Notes: generated by a model not told the origin, from the sequence alone. DNA of 64,000 bases from an uncultured Collinsella sp. (GCA_900544205.1 UQUG01000003.1:1-64000); one strand, 5' to 3'. Shown: positions 35,973-45,327, counted from the stretch's first letter. Made by a program: numbers and translations.

Positions 35973-36297
35973 CGGTTACACCCCCTTCATACGAAGCAGG
36001 GCCCGCATCGCTGCAGGCCCCTACAGGTGGGCGATATTCTACGCCTTACGGCACCCCGTCGCCCACGGAGGTTAAACGTACACGTAAGCCGTACTCTGAA
36101 AGCCGCGGCTTCCGGCAAGTAGTTTATACCACGAAAGGTCGCTTTCAATGCGCATAGCTCGCAAAATAACACTCGCTGGACCGTCACCCCTGGCCGTTAC
36201 CCTCCAATCTTCATTGGAGGCAGCAGGTCAATTCATATAGTCATGGGGGTTTATCCTAAAGGGATTCAAATTTATACCCCCATAACTAAGGAATTTT
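35973..36297 (-). other. Leader of the toxin gene, several hairpins, no coding
   Basis: No gene. Hairpins on the minus strand: one just before the toxin (arms GGGCC/GGCCC, 35998-36020), CCTCCAAT/ATTGGAGG at 36201-36220, and ATGGGGGTTTAT/ATACCCCCAT at 36243-36283. If the toxin has an RNA antitoxin it should lie here, with the first hairpin as its terminator. Confidence 0.4.
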
Positions 36298-36327
36298 CTA
36301 CTCCCACTCGATAACGGGTGCCGCAGG
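36298..36327 (-). repeat. Attachment-site-like repeat C (left end of the integrase element)
   Basis: CTACTCCCACTCGATAACGG plus GTGCCGCAGG. Minus strand codes P-A-A-P-V-I-E-W-E-stop. It matches A over 30 bases, with changes mostly at third codon positions. Confidence 0.6.
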
Positions 36328-36426
36328 TAAATGAGGCGCTCGTTTTACCTCAGTCCGTTCTATCAGGCATTCTCCCATCGCCGTTTGATACTCATTTGGT
36401 CCTCACGCCGGCTAATCTGACCACAA

Positions 36427-37563
36427 TTAGGGCAGGGCATACCCCTTCTTAAATCGCTCGTCAAAGGGACAGAAATCGCTATAGACATAGCCGTCAATAA
36501 GCGATGAACCGTTCGGTTGGCGTATCTCATGCTGCCGGAACTTCTCGACATAGCCATCGGACTTATCGTGCTCGAAATAGTCGAACTGATCAAGCCACTC
36601 GTCGTATTCATCGGCCTGCTTCACGCGCGTTTCGTACCTCTTCGCCCATTCAAAAAGAAAAGAGTCGGGAACAGGCGCTCTCGCTAGAAGCGCCGGCCCC
36701 TCTTCCAGTTGAAGCGGAATCAATCCATATGAAGCCGAGAGCTGAAATAGCGCATGAGCAGCTTGAACAGGACTACCGAAATCGGTAAATACAAGCGCTC
36801 CCCTCTTCACCTCAAGAGCGCTGGACAGTTTTTGAAGCGCCGCATATTTCGGCACCCTAGCCCCCTGTTCATACGAACGTAGCGTTGCGAGGGAGAGATC
36901 AGCCTCTCGGGCCAAATCCAGCTGGGTCTTTGCAGGGGTACACCGCGCCCTTAGCTCGGGCAGCTTCTTGGACTGCATCCTATTTTGCCAAGGCGTAATC
37001 GGCACCCAAGAATCTCGTGGATCATATTCGTATCGGAGGGGGAACTGGGACGGATCAAAGTCGGCTGAGAAGTTGTCCTTCCATCTTTCATAGTCGTCTC
37101 GATCGGAGTCGCTCTCAATTTGAGCATACTGAGCTGCCCACTTCTTTAGAAAAGACTCCATGAAAGGCGAAGTCGGCTTGAGCGCTGAATAGCGCTCGTT
37201 TGCAACAGGCTCGAACCCATATGTCGCGGCAAATTGGAAAAAAGCCTGAGCAATCAGGTCAGTATCGTTGAAATCATAAAAATGGAGCGCCTCAGCCCGT
37301 ATGCCATAGGCGTTCGCAAGCCCCTCCAAATGCTCTTCCTTCGGGGCAGACTTCATGAGCTCGTAGTTCCTCAAGGCCGACTCCGAAATGCCTGCCGCCT
37401 GAGCGGCGACCTTTCGTGTCCATTTTCGCGCCGAACGGAGGCGGAGCAGTTTCTCGGACAGCCGTAGCCTTCCCCAGCGCTTGCTCGTTTGTTCCCACTC
37501 CCTATCGGCCACAAATGACGTCAGGGTCTCTTTGGCAGCACCGATGCGATCGACGGCAGTCAT
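36427..37563 (-). CDS. Element regulator with two XRE-type HTH domains
   Basis: 378 residues from ATG 37563 (GGAGG 9 bases upstream; the frame is open to 37620). Two homologous halves: LRLSEKLLRLRSARKWTRKV...SESALRNYE and KLPELRARCTPAKTQLDLAR...SLATLRSYEQGARV, each followed by a similar stretch ending in a helical SFLKKWAAQY/FLFEWAKRY motif. The protein is an internal duplication. It sits at the left end, divergent from the excisionase/integrase genes, so it probably controls their expression. Specificity unknown. Confidence 0.8.
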   Translation of the reverse strand: MTAVDRIGAAKETLTSFVADREWEQTSKRWGRLRLSEKLLRLRSARKWTRKVAAQAAGISESALRNYELMKSAPKEEHLEGLANAYGIRAEALHFYDFNDTDLIAQAFFQFAATYGFEPVANERYSALKPTSPFMESFLKKWAAQYAQIESDSDRDDYERWKDNFSADFDPSQFPLRYEYDPRDSWVPITPWQNRMQSKKLPELRARCTPAKTQLDLAREADLSLATLRSYEQGARVPKYAALQKLSSALEVKRGALVFTDFGSPVQAAHALFQLSASYGLIPLQLEEGPALLARAPVPDSFLFEWAKRYETRVKQADEYDEWLDQFDYFEHDKSDGYVEKFRQHEIRQPNGSSLIDGYVYSDFCPFDERFKKGYALP

Positions 37564-37743
37564 CCAGATACACCTCCGAAGAAATACTGTTCTCAAGTCT
37601 ACATGCGAAATCTCATGCATACAAAAAATGTAGGAGATGTGACTTAATCTGCAAAATTACACTTTCCGTAGTAGGTCATACGTTTTTTGGACATAATCAA
37701 GACGAGGGGCAATCGGTGCCCCGCTCTGGAAAGGAGACTACAT

Positions 37744-37953
37744 ATGACACGTCAGCTTATCGGCGCGGAGGAGGTTGCCGAGATCACGGGCATGAGCAAG
37801 TCTTATGCGTTCAAGCTGATTAAGACCTTGAATGCAGAACTTGCAGCTCAGGGAATCATGACCATCCCCGGGAAGGTTCAGCGCTCGTACTTCGAGGCAC
37901 GGCTTCTCTCCGCCCCTTCCAAGCAGAGGGCGGCGATGGCCCATGTCAGTTAA
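37744..37953 (+). CDS. Excisionase/AlpA-like HTH protein (69 aa)
   Basis: ATG 37744 has AAAGGAG 7 bases upstream. MTRQLIGAEEVAEITGMSKSY is the typical start of an element-encoded DNA-binding protein of the MerR-like excisionase fold, followed by FKLIKTLNAELAA and GKVQRSYFEARL. It overlaps the integrase gene by 11 bases, and the pair should be co-expressed. It likely bends DNA at the ends to direct excision. Confidence 0.85.
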   Translation: MTRQLIGAEEVAEITGMSKSYAFKLIKTLNAELAAQGIMTIPGKVQRSYFEARLLSAPSKQRAAMAHVS

Positions 37954-39007
37954 CCGAGACAAGAAGCGCGGGACCTGGACGGTCGAGGCTTGGTACCGCA
38001 ACTCTTTAGGCGAGCGCCACAAAAAGACGAAGCGCGGATTCGCTTCCAAGAAGGAGGCCGTCGCTTGGGAGCGCAACTTCCTCGCGTCCTGCAACGAGCG
38101 CGTCGAGATCACCGTCGAGGCCTTCGTCAAGACCATGTACACCCGCGACGTCTACCCTCGGCTGCGCGTTGGAACCAAGCTCACCAAGGATGCCATCATC
38201 GACAAGTACATCCTCCCGGTCTTCGGTAAGATGCGCCTTTGCGACGTCAAGGCCGCAGACGTTGTGCGTTGGGAGAATTGGCTCCTTGAGCAGGGCCTGT
38301 CGCAGAGCTATCTCCACACCATCTGCAACCAGTTCTCAGCCATTTTCAACCACGCCGTCCGCTTCTACCGCTTGCCCCAGAACCCCATGCTGGCGGCGGG
38401 AAAGGTCGGCTCCAAGCGTCCCGAGAAGGAGATGCTCTACTGGACCCCTACCGAGTTCAAGCTCTTCTCCCAGGCCATCGAGGATAAGCCCCTCATCTAC
38501 CTCGCTTTCCTGACGCTCTATCTGTCGGGTTGCCGCGAGGGCGAGCTCCTTGCCCTTCGTCCGGAGGACATCGACTTCGGGCTCAACGTCATCCGCATCC
38601 GCCGCTCCTATGCCCGCGTCAAGGGCGAGGACGTTATCGGCCCACCCAAGACGCGAGCCTCGAAGCGCGACATTGTCATGCCGAGCCTCCTTCGCGAGGA
38701 ACTGCGCGACTATCTGGCAGCACATCCCGAAATCGTTCCTACCGACCGACTCTTCCCCATCACAAAACATGCGTTGTCGCATGAGATGAAGAGGGGTTGC
38801 GAGCTCTCGGGCGTGAAGCGCATCCGTATCCACGACATCCGCCACTCCCACGTGAGCGCCCTCGTCAACAGCGGCTACTCGCCCACGGCGATCGCCGATC
38901 GCATGGGCCACGAGACCGCCGAGGTCACGGAGATGTACTCGCATCTCTTCCCCTCGACGCAGCACGATCTAGTGGAGGCCCTTGATGGGATGATGTCGGA
39001 TGTCTAA
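37943..39007 (+). CDS. int: Tyrosine recombinase (integrase)
   Basis: 354 residues. Arm-binding N-terminus, core-binding domain, then a catalytic domain with Arg198 (GCREGELLAL), Lys236 (PPKTRASKR), His297 and Arg300 (HDIRHSH), His323 (MGHE) and Tyr332 (MYSHLF): the complete set. Integrates and excises the element by strand exchange at the core of the att sites. Start at ATG 37943 overlaps the excisionase gene. It lies 1.6 kb from repeat C, as expected for the element end. Confidence 0.95.
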   Translation: MSVNRDKKRGTWTVEAWYRNSLGERHKKTKRGFASKKEAVAWERNFLASCNERVEITVEAFVKTMYTRDVYPRLRVGTKLTKDAIIDKYILPVFGKMRLCDVKAADVVRWENWLLEQGLSQSYLHTICNQFSAIFNHAVRFYRLPQNPMLAAGKVGSKRPEKEMLYWTPTEFKLFSQAIEDKPLIYLAFLTLYLSGCREGELLALRPEDIDFGLNVIRIRRSYARVKGEDVIGPPKTRASKRDIVMPSLLREELRDYLAAHPEIVPTDRLFPITKHALSHEMKRGCELSGVKRIRIHDIRHSHVSALVNSGYSPTAIADRMGHETAEVTEMYSHLFPSTQHDLVEALDGMMSDV

Positions 39008-39449
39008 GCCGATTATGGACGCCAAGGGGCGCCGCCGCTGCAAGACCATCGCCTTCCGCATGTCGCCCGCAGAGGCGGACCAGCTCGACCTCCGCGTCGC
39101 CCTGAGTAGCCTGTCAAAGCAGGAGTACATCACGAAATGCTTGCTTGAGGGCACTTTCACCGTGGTCGCGACCACCCGCATGCGCAAGGCGGTCAAGGAG
39201 CGCGTGGGGCCCGTCGTAACGGAACTCCGGCGTATCCGGCGCGCGGCAGACATGGACGACGAGCTCGTCGAGTCGCTTGAGACGCTTGCCGCCTTCGCCG
39301 AATCGTTCGCGCCCGAGCGCTCCCCCGTGGAACTCGAAGACGCACTTATCGCAAACCTCGGGATAGACGACGGCCTCCCCGACCAAAGCTCGGCCGTCGC
39401 CCAAAATCATGAGTCCACACATAAGGAGGACCCCATCGATGAATCTTAG
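39000..39449 (+). CDS. Relaxosome/MobC-like accessory protein
   Basis: 149 residues. Basic N-terminus with KTIAFRMSPAEADQLDLRV, then SLSKQEYITKCLLEG, a ribbon-helix-helix motif, then VVTELRRIRRA and an acidic tail. MobC-type proteins bind the origin of transfer and help the relaxase. It overlaps the integrase gene by 8 bases, which is unusual in placing a mobilization gene in the integrase operon. Confidence 0.7.
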   Translation: MSKPIMDAKGRRRCKTIAFRMSPAEADQLDLRVALSSLSKQEYITKCLLEGTFTVVATTRMRKAVKERVGPVVTELRRIRRAADMDDELVESLETLAAFAESFAPERSPVELEDALIANLGIDDGLPDQSSAVAQNHESTHKEDPIDES

Positions 39450-39642
39450 CATGATGAATTCCGCCCGGCGCCGCACCATCCTGCGCGACCACGGCCTCGA
39501 CCATCCCCTGACAGAGGAAGAGCTGGTCGAGCGTCTGGTCGACACGGAGCTTCGCCTTAGCCGGCTCGAAGTGCTCGTCTTCGGCAGTGCCTGCCCCATC
39601 AACGGCCCACGACGCCCCCAGTCTCGCGAGGAGGTGGCCTGA
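39439..39642 (+). CDS. Small coiled-coil-like protein of unknown function (67 aa)
   Basis: ATG 39439 follows AAGGAGG 9 bases upstream; a longer frame from 39409 has no such site. It reads RRRTILRDHGLDHPLTEEEL, then LVDTELRLSRLEVLV, one amphipathic helix. It overlaps the end of the MobC-like gene and abuts the VapE-like gene. Possibly an accessory of replication; not recognised. Confidence 0.7.
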   Translation: MNLSMMNSARRRTILRDHGLDHPLTEEELVERLVDTELRLSRLEVLVFGSACPINGPRRPQSREEVA

Positions 39643-40871
39643 TGGGTGCGCAGAAGCACGACGACGTCCTTGGGCCGCAGCCTCCAGAGCGCCGCTCCCC
39701 GCCGACGGTCAACGAGATCGTCGAGGAGCTCAAGTCCCTCCCCTTGAACGTCGGCTACAACCGGCTCGCAAACGAGCTTTTCAAGACCGGCCCTCTGCCC
39801 TGGGACGCGGATGCGAGGGAACGCCGGTGGCGCGACAGCGACGACGCGCGGCTCTTCGCCCTCCTCCAGCAGACCATCTCCCTCCAGAAGGAGAAGTTCA
39901 TGTTGCTCGCATTGACCATCGTCGCCGAGGACAATGCCTACGATCCGCTCGTCGCCATGCTCGACGCCCTCACCTGGGACGGCATCCCGCGCGTAGGGAC
40001 GCTCCTCAATGTCTACCTTGGTGCGGAGAGGAGCGTATACGTCTCGGAGGTCGAGCGCATCTTGTTCTGCGAGGGCATCGCCCGCGCCTACAGCCCGGGC
40101 TGCAAGGCCGATTACATGCCCATCCTGTGCGGCGCCGGGGGTATCGGCAAGTCGTCCTTCGCCCGAGGCCTCGCCATCCGCGACGAGTACTTCACGGGCT
40201 CCGTGATCAACCTCGGCGACGTCAAGCTCACGGGCGAGCAGAACCGGGGCAAATGGATCGTCGAGGTCCCCGAGCTCAACGGGATGTCCGAGCGCTCTAT
40301 CGAGAGCGTGAAGGCTGGGGTCACCCGTCAGGTCGATGAGTTCCGAGGGGCCTATTGCCGCAGGACGGAGGCGTTTCCCCGGCGCGTGGTCTTCGTCGGT
40401 ACCACGAACGAGGCAGACTTTATACGCGAGCGCTCAAGCGGCGCAAGGCGCTTCCTCCCGTTGCTCTGCGGCATCGAGCGCACTGAGAAGTCCGTCTTCG
40501 ATGAGGACTTCCCGGCCGCAATCCGCCAGGCATGGGCAGAGGCCCGCACGTGGATGAGGACGGGCGATGTCCGCTTTTCGACCGTCCTAACACCTGAGAT
40601 GGAGACCGAGGCGGCCGCACAGCGCGGACGCTTCGTCGAGGAGGACCCCTGCGTGCAGAAGGTCCTCGCGTATCTCCCCGGCAACACCGACCGTCCCATG
40701 TGCACGTTCGAGATTCTCGACAAGGCCCTCCACCTCGAGAAGACCAAGGCCAACTGCAAAATGGTCAGCCGCATCCTGTCGTCGCAGTGCCCGGGATGGG
40801 CCCCGGGCAACAAGCGCCTCTGTCCCCCGTACGGAAAGCAGCGCTGTTGGGTGTACCGGGAGACGGATTAG
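39642..40871 (+). CDS. VapE-like replication helicase (virulence-associated E family)
   Basis: 409 residues. Central P-loop CGAGGIGKSSFARGLA, then GKWIVEVPELNGM (Walker B and sensor) and PRRVVFVGTTNEADFI, the pattern of VapE/SF3-like helicases found in mobile elements. N-terminal about 140 residues without known domain, with TWDGIPRVGTLLNVYLG typical of the family. It probably unwinds the element's origin, near which the GGTGCC repeats sit just downstream (40880-41001). An associated primase was not seen. Confidence 0.85.
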   Translation: MGAQKHDDVLGPQPPERRSPPTVNEIVEELKSLPLNVGYNRLANELFKTGPLPWDADARERRWRDSDDARLFALLQQTISLQKEKFMLLALTIVAEDNAYDPLVAMLDALTWDGIPRVGTLLNVYLGAERSVYVSEVERILFCEGIARAYSPGCKADYMPILCGAGGIGKSSFARGLAIRDEYFTGSVINLGDVKLTGEQNRGKWIVEVPELNGMSERSIESVKAGVTRQVDEFRGAYCRRTEAFPRRVVFVGTTNEADFIRERSSGARRFLPLLCGIERTEKSVFDEDFPAAIRQAWAEARTWMRTGDVRFSTVLTPEMETEAAAQRGRFVEEDPCVQKVLAYLPGNTDRPMCTFEILDKALHLEKTKANCKMVSRILSSQCPGWAPGNKRLCPPYGKQRCWVYRETD

Positions 40872-40879
40872 GGCCGATA

Positions 40880-41001
40880 GAGGTGCCGCAACATGCCGTT
40901 GCGGCACCTCGGTCGCCCCCCTCACCTGCAAAGTCTCTCGATGGTGCCAAAGGTGCCATAGGCCCAGAAACTCTTTCCTGTTCTTTGGCACCTTCGGCAC
41001 C
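40880..41001. repeat. Cluster of GGTGCC inverted repeats, candidate replication or transfer origin
   Basis: A 13-bp perfect hairpin (GAGGTGCCGCAAC ... GTTGCGGCACCTC, 40880-40910), then GGTGCCAAAGGTGCC (40943-40957) and GGCACCTTCGGCACC (40987-41001). GGTGCC or its complement occurs six times in 120 bases as inverted pairs. It lies between the helicase gene and the next gene and is not coding. The first hairpin could also be a terminator. Confidence 0.5.
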
Positions 41002-41090
41002 GCAACGTTTCGCCGCAGCTAGAAGCATCATCAGCAAAGACCCTCAAATGAACCACCGGTACCCATACGGCACCGGCAGAGAGGAAAACC

Positions 41091-41579
41091 ATGATGGAAC
41101 TTGTCAAGAAAACCAAATCGCATCTCGACGACCTCCTCGGGACCGTCCCCAAGCACAAGGACGACGCCGTCGGCTCCGTGCTCTCCCATCTGCTGGAGTC
41201 CGACCCCGACCTGGGCTTCGCACGCGCGGCGCGGCCCGTCGAGCATCCGGGCTTCACGCGCATCGTCCGTGCAGGAATCGCCTACTACGCGAAGCCTGAT
41301 TTCAAGATTCTGAACCCGTTCAAGGAAGGCGGGAACGGCGTCTACTTCGTCAAAGGCAGCAACGACGACCCGACCGGCATCTTCTTCACCGATGCCTACC
41401 GCGTCAACGATGCAGAATACGGCGACGCCATCGAGGCCTACCTCTTCGCCTACGGCATCCCCCGCGATGACCTCGCCATGATGCCCGTCACCTTCTGGCC
41501 TAAGACCTACGAGCGCACGCCCGAGAACATCGCCGCCCTCCGCGCTGTCGGCGCGCCCCTCCCGAACGAGGGACTCTAA
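41091..41579 (+). CDS. Hypothetical protein of the element (162 aa)
   Basis: GAGAGG lies just before ATG 41091. A cytosolic protein without signal or membrane segments. MELVKKTKSHLDDLLGTVPKH, then YYAKPDFKILNPFKEG and GIFFTDAYRVNDAEYG. Function unknown. It ends one base before the next gene, so the two are probably co-translated. The nearest context is the mobilization module. Confidence 0.7.
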   Translation: MMELVKKTKSHLDDLLGTVPKHKDDAVGSVLSHLLESDPDLGFARAARPVEHPGFTRIVRAGIAYYAKPDFKILNPFKEGGNGVYFVKGSNDDPTGIFFTDAYRVNDAEYGDAIEAYLFAYGIPRDDLAMMPVTFWPKTYERTPENIAALRAVGAPLPNEGL

Positions 41580-41580
41580 G

Positions 41581-42045
41581 ATGGCCATCGGAAAAGACGG
41601 GTCGAAGGTCATGAGCCTCCGACTCCCTAACAAGGCGTATCGCCGCCTCCACGCCTACGGGGTTTCAAAGGATCTTAGCGACAGTGCAGCCGCCCGCGAG
41701 CTCATCGCCGCTGGGCTCGCCTCCGACGGCCTGGCGCTCTACTCCACCGAGCTCGGAACCTATCTGCGCGGCGTCATGCAGCCACTGCTGGAGCAACTCG
41801 ACCGCACGCTCGGCGAGCGCAACGCCGAGCAGGAGGACCGCATCGCGCGCGTTGTGCACCGCGCCACGCGTGCCTCGATCGTCGCAGCGATCGCCGCCGT
41901 CGAGATCGAGAAGGGCACGTTCAATGGCCTGGACGGCGTGAGCGCCTCGGACATCTACGCCGCCTACGACAAGCAGGCCGGCCTCATGCAGCGCGGCATG
42001 ACGCTCTCGGAGGCGAGGGAGCGCCTTTCAGATGGCAAGTCGTAG
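41581..42045 (+). CDS. Relaxosome accessory protein with RHH motif (154 aa)
   Basis: Starts at ATG 41581, two bases after the previous stop. KVMSLRLPNKAYRRLHAYG and SDSAAARELIAAGL suggest a ribbon-helix-helix DNA-binding start; the rest is helical (LLEQLDRTLGERNAEQEDRI). It overlaps the relaxase gene by 14 bases. It probably binds the origin of transfer and recruits the relaxase. Confidence 0.7.
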   Translation: MAIGKDGSKVMSLRLPNKAYRRLHAYGVSKDLSDSAAARELIAAGLASDGLALYSTELGTYLRGVMQPLLEQLDRTLGERNAEQEDRIARVVHRATRASIVAAIAAVEIEKGTFNGLDGVSASDIYAAYDKQAGLMQRGMTLSEARERLSDGKS

Positions 42046-43390
42046 CAGCCTCGTTGTGAACGCCCGTGTGCACCTCTCCGGGTCGCGCGGGCGTTCCGCC
42101 GTCATCACCAACAACGTCGAGTACGTCGCCACGCGCGAGGGGGCCGACAAATCCGCCACCGTCGACGATCTCAGGCGCTCCGAGCTCGCCGAGAGGATGG
42201 GGATCGTCGGCTACTGCGCCGAGAGGCCCGGGTCGACCGCGCTCTTCGACCAGAACGGGGCCGTCCAGCTCCGCACGGCCCGCAGGGAGCTCGAAAAGGC
42301 CGACGGTGCGATTGCCACCGTTGTGCTCAGCGTCCGCAGGGACGAGGCGTGCGAGCTCGATCTCGCATGCAAGGAGGACTGGCAGCGCTTCTGCCGCCGA
42401 AACCTCACGCCGGCGCTTGCCGAGGCAATGGGCATCCCCGAGTCCAGCGTCCGTTGGGTAGCCGCCGAGCACGAGAACCACCCGAATTCCAAGCACGTGC
42501 ACGTTATTGCCTGGTCGTCCGACGGCTCGTTCGATTCGCTCATGGCCCGCAACAGGCTCGACCGGGCAAGGAACGCGCTCACCGACGCGGCCCTGGTCCC
42601 GGCGCTCGCGGCCGAGCACGAGGCCCGCGACCTCGCGAGGTCGCGGGCGGTCGACGCCGTCCGCCATATCCCCGCCGATGAGATTGGCGTCACGCTGCCT
42701 GCGGACGGCCGCATCTCCTACGCGCACCTCCGCCGCTGGCACCCAGATGTCGCCAAGGCCGTCGATGCCGCAATCGAGGAAGCAGGGTCGAGGCACCCTG
42801 AAATCAAGGAGGCGAGCGCGGCTTACCGCGAGTCCGTGGAGCGCTGCGCCGGCCTCAAGGGGCTCGAAGGTGTTGCGCAGGACCGCTACTTGAACGACGC
42901 CATGCACGAGCTACGCGCGCGCCAGGGCAACGCCCTGCTGAGGGTCATCGCACCCGACCGGGCAACGGACCCCGAAAGGGAACCGATAAGGTCCGCAAGG
43001 CCGGACGACGGGCCCGCAACGGAGCGCAAGCGCATGAGGCCGCTCGTCGGCGAGGTCCGCGCCTGCGTCACCGGAAAAGACCTGGAGGGCGCGCGAGAAG
43101 CCGTCCGCGAGCGCGGGCCCATCCCGGAGAGATGCCTCCGGTCGTGCCCGTCCTACGCGCTTTCCATGGCAAAAGCCCCCGTTGCTGTGGGCAGGGCCCT
43201 TGCCAAAGCGCTCGCGTCCGCAACAGAGGGTCCCAAAGGCAAGAAGGACCTGTCAGACGAAGTCGGCCAGAAGGCCGAGCGCGCGCTCGCGAGGGCGCTC
43301 GCAGCCGCCGTATCGGCCGCGATCAGGGGCGATGCGGCGGGCATCGTGCTCGACTCAGCGAAAACAATAGTGAAGGGAATGATTCTATGA
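42032..43390 (+). CDS. MobL-like relaxase
   Basis: 452 residues. The N-terminal half has the MobL pattern: YCAERPGSTALFDQNGAV, VVLSVRRDEACELDLA and the histidine motif ENHPNSKHVHVIAW (HUH). Such relaxases nick one strand at oriT through a Tyr and pilot it into the recipient. The C-terminus is basic and helical. Start ATG 42032 with GGAGGCGAGGG upstream. The coupling protein follows, overlapping by ATGA. Confidence 0.82.
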   Translation: MASRSSLVVNARVHLSGSRGRSAVITNNVEYVATREGADKSATVDDLRRSELAERMGIVGYCAERPGSTALFDQNGAVQLRTARRELEKADGAIATVVLSVRRDEACELDLACKEDWQRFCRRNLTPALAEAMGIPESSVRWVAAEHENHPNSKHVHVIAWSSDGSFDSLMARNRLDRARNALTDAALVPALAAEHEARDLARSRAVDAVRHIPADEIGVTLPADGRISYAHLRRWHPDVAKAVDAAIEEAGSRHPEIKEASAAYRESVERCAGLKGLEGVAQDRYLNDAMHELRARQGNALLRVIAPDRATDPEREPIRSARPDDGPATERKRMRPLVGEVRACVTGKDLEGAREAVRERGPIPERCLRSCPSYALSMAKAPVAVGRALAKALASATEGPKGKKDLSDEVGQKAERALARALAAAVSAAIRGDAAGIVLDSAKTIVKGMIL

Positions 43391-45327
43391 GCAAGCAGAA
43401 GAGCTTCAACGTCGACGAGGGCGCGCACCTCAAGCGCTGTGTCGCCGCCGGCGCGGCCGCTGGGGCCGCGATCGCGCTCGTCCTGCTGCCGGCGGCATGG
43501 CGCTGGCTGGAAGCATGGGTCGTCGGCATCGCCGCGACGCTCACGAGCTTCGGGATGGCCGCAGTGCCCGAACTCCCCGGCACCATGTTCCAAAACCCGC
43601 TCGAAGTCCTGCCGGAGCTGATCCGGGACGATGTCTTCCTCGTGGGGTGCGCGGCAACCCTCACTGTCTCAATAGCCGTCGGCATCTGGAGCCATCTCGA
43701 CTGGTCGCGTTGGTTCCACGACGGGACCTGGGTCGGCGGGCGTCGTGCGCCGGGCGCGCCCATCCACGGCGACGCGAGGCTCGTCTCGGCGCACAGCGAG
43801 CTTAAGCGCAGGAGCGAGTCATGGCAGGAGGGCGGCAAGCCCTCGGGCGGCACGTTGGTCGTGGGCGAGATCGGGAGGAGCGTCAGGCTCATCGACTCGG
43901 TCCATGCCTGCGTCCTCGCCGAGAGCGGCGAGGGCAAGAGCCGCCGCGTCGCCATTTTGTCAGCCTTGGCAAACTTTGAGCAAGGCCGCTCCCTCATCAT
44001 CAACGACATCAAGGGCGAGCTCAGGGCCTTCCTTGAGCCTGTGTTCGAGAAGACGGGCACTCACCGCATCGTCGACGTGATGTTCGACGCGCCTGCATCC
44101 TCAGTACGATTCGATCCGCTCGAGAGGGCAAAGGAGGCCTTTGGGGCGGAGGGGGCCGGCGGCTGTGCACGGGAGCTGCGTGAGCTCGCACGCTGCATCG
44201 TGCCCGCGCCGTCGAAAAGCCAACCGTTCTTCTACGACGGCGCTCGGAACCTCTTCGTCGGTATCTCCCTCGCCCTCATCGAGGACGCGTCCATCCCGGA
44301 AGACGAGAAGACCGTCATGTCCGTCGCTGCCGCGATCTCGCCGTCGGGCGACCAGGGACCGCTTGACCGCATCGCCGCCCTGGCGGCGTCTTTGCCCGCG
44401 GAAGACCCCGCGCTCCCCTTCCTCGGCGGGCTCAACGGTGAGCACGGGGGCGGGCCCGGCATCGTCTCGACCTTGAGCAACTGCCTCACCGAGTACGTCG
44501 ACGGCAACGTGGCTCGGATGCTCCACGATGACGAGTGCGGCCTCGGGGGCATCGGCGAGGAGCCCACGGTGGTCTTCATCTCATCATCCTCTGCAACGGG
44601 CAACTACAAGCGACTCGTCCAGACGTTCGTTTCCCAAGCGCTCTCGGCGCTGCGCTCCTGCGCCGCGGGCCATGCCGGGCGCTGCCCCGTCGAGACCGTC
44701 CTCCTCCTCGATGAGGCGGCCTCCCTCGGCCGCAACGAGAGGATCGTCCAGGACCTGGGAGAGATGCGCTCGGAAGGCGTCCATGTTCTCTGGTTCTGTC
44801 AGTCGCTCCTCCAGCTCCAGTCCGTCTCCGGCTACAGCCGAGAAGAGGCCGAGACGATTCTCGACCTCCTCAAGGACAAGGTCGTTCTCTCCTGCTCCAA
44901 CCTCGACACCGCGCGCAAGCTCTCGGAGTCGATGGGCTCCTACACGGCGGTCGCGCAGTCCACGAGCCGAACTAAGGGAACGAACACCGGCTCGACGGGC
45001 ACGAGCGAGGGACTCGTGCGCAGGCCGCTCATCACGCCCGACGAGCTCCAGCGTTGGACCGGCCGCGAGACGGGAGCCCTCGTGATCCACGACGGCGTAC
45101 CCATGGCCTTCCCCAGCAGGGACGTTACCGAGACTTTCGTGGGACCCATGCTCGGGATGACGTCACCCGATGCCGAACGAACACTCATGGAGCGATCAAC
45201 CGCTCGCCGCAAGATCAGGAACGAGACGGCACCGAGGGTTTGGCGGGGCCCGACCGCCCCCGACGCCACGTCGACAGCGCCGACGAAGCCGAAAACGGCC
45301 GCAGGTTACGTTCCCGAGGGCTTCTAG
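43387..45327 (+). CDS. VirD4/TraG-type coupling protein
   Basis: 646 residues from ATG 43387. Two N-terminal membrane helices (about 22-40 and 85-105), then a P-loop ATPase with AESGEGKSRRVA (Walker A) and VLLLDEAASLGRNE (Walker B). ARKLSESMGSYTAV and the tail RRPLITPDELQRW are typical of TraG/VirD4. It links the relaxase-DNA complex to a type IV channel. No channel genes lie in the window. A terminator follows. Confidence 0.9.
   Translation: MSKQKSFNVDEGAHLKRCVAAGAAAGAAIALVLLPAAWRWLEAWVVGIAATLTSFGMAAVPELPGTMFQNPLEVLPELIRDDVFLVGCAATLTVSIAVGIWSHLDWSRWFHDGTWVGGRRAPGAPIHGDARLVSAHSELKRRSESWQEGGKPSGGTLVVGEIGRSVRLIDSVHACVLAESGEGKSRRVAILSALANFEQGRSLIINDIKGELRAFLEPVFEKTGTHRIVDVMFDAPASSVRFDPLERAKEAFGAEGAGGCARELRELARCIVPAPSKSQPFFYDGARNLFVGISLALIEDASIPEDEKTVMSVAAAISPSGDQGPLDRIAALAASLPAEDPALPFLGGLNGEHGGGPGIVSTLSNCLTEYVDGNVARMLHDDECGLGGIGEEPTVVFISSSSATGNYKRLVQTFVSQALSALRSCAAGHAGRCPVETVLLLDEAASLGRNERIVQDLGEMRSEGVHVLWFCQSLLQLQSVSGYSREEAETILDLLKDKVVLSCSNLDTARKLSESMGSYTAVAQSTSRTKGTNTGSTGTSEGLVRRPLITPDELQRWTGRETGALVIHDGVPMAFPSRDVTETFVGPMLGMTSPDAERTLMERSTARRKIRNETAPRVWRGPTAPDATSTAPTKPKTAAGYVPEGF

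Noticed and set aside
36298..36400. A 26-codon minus-strand frame ending ...PAAPVIEWE
   Set aside because: No ribosome site; better explained as a displaced gene end within the att-like site.
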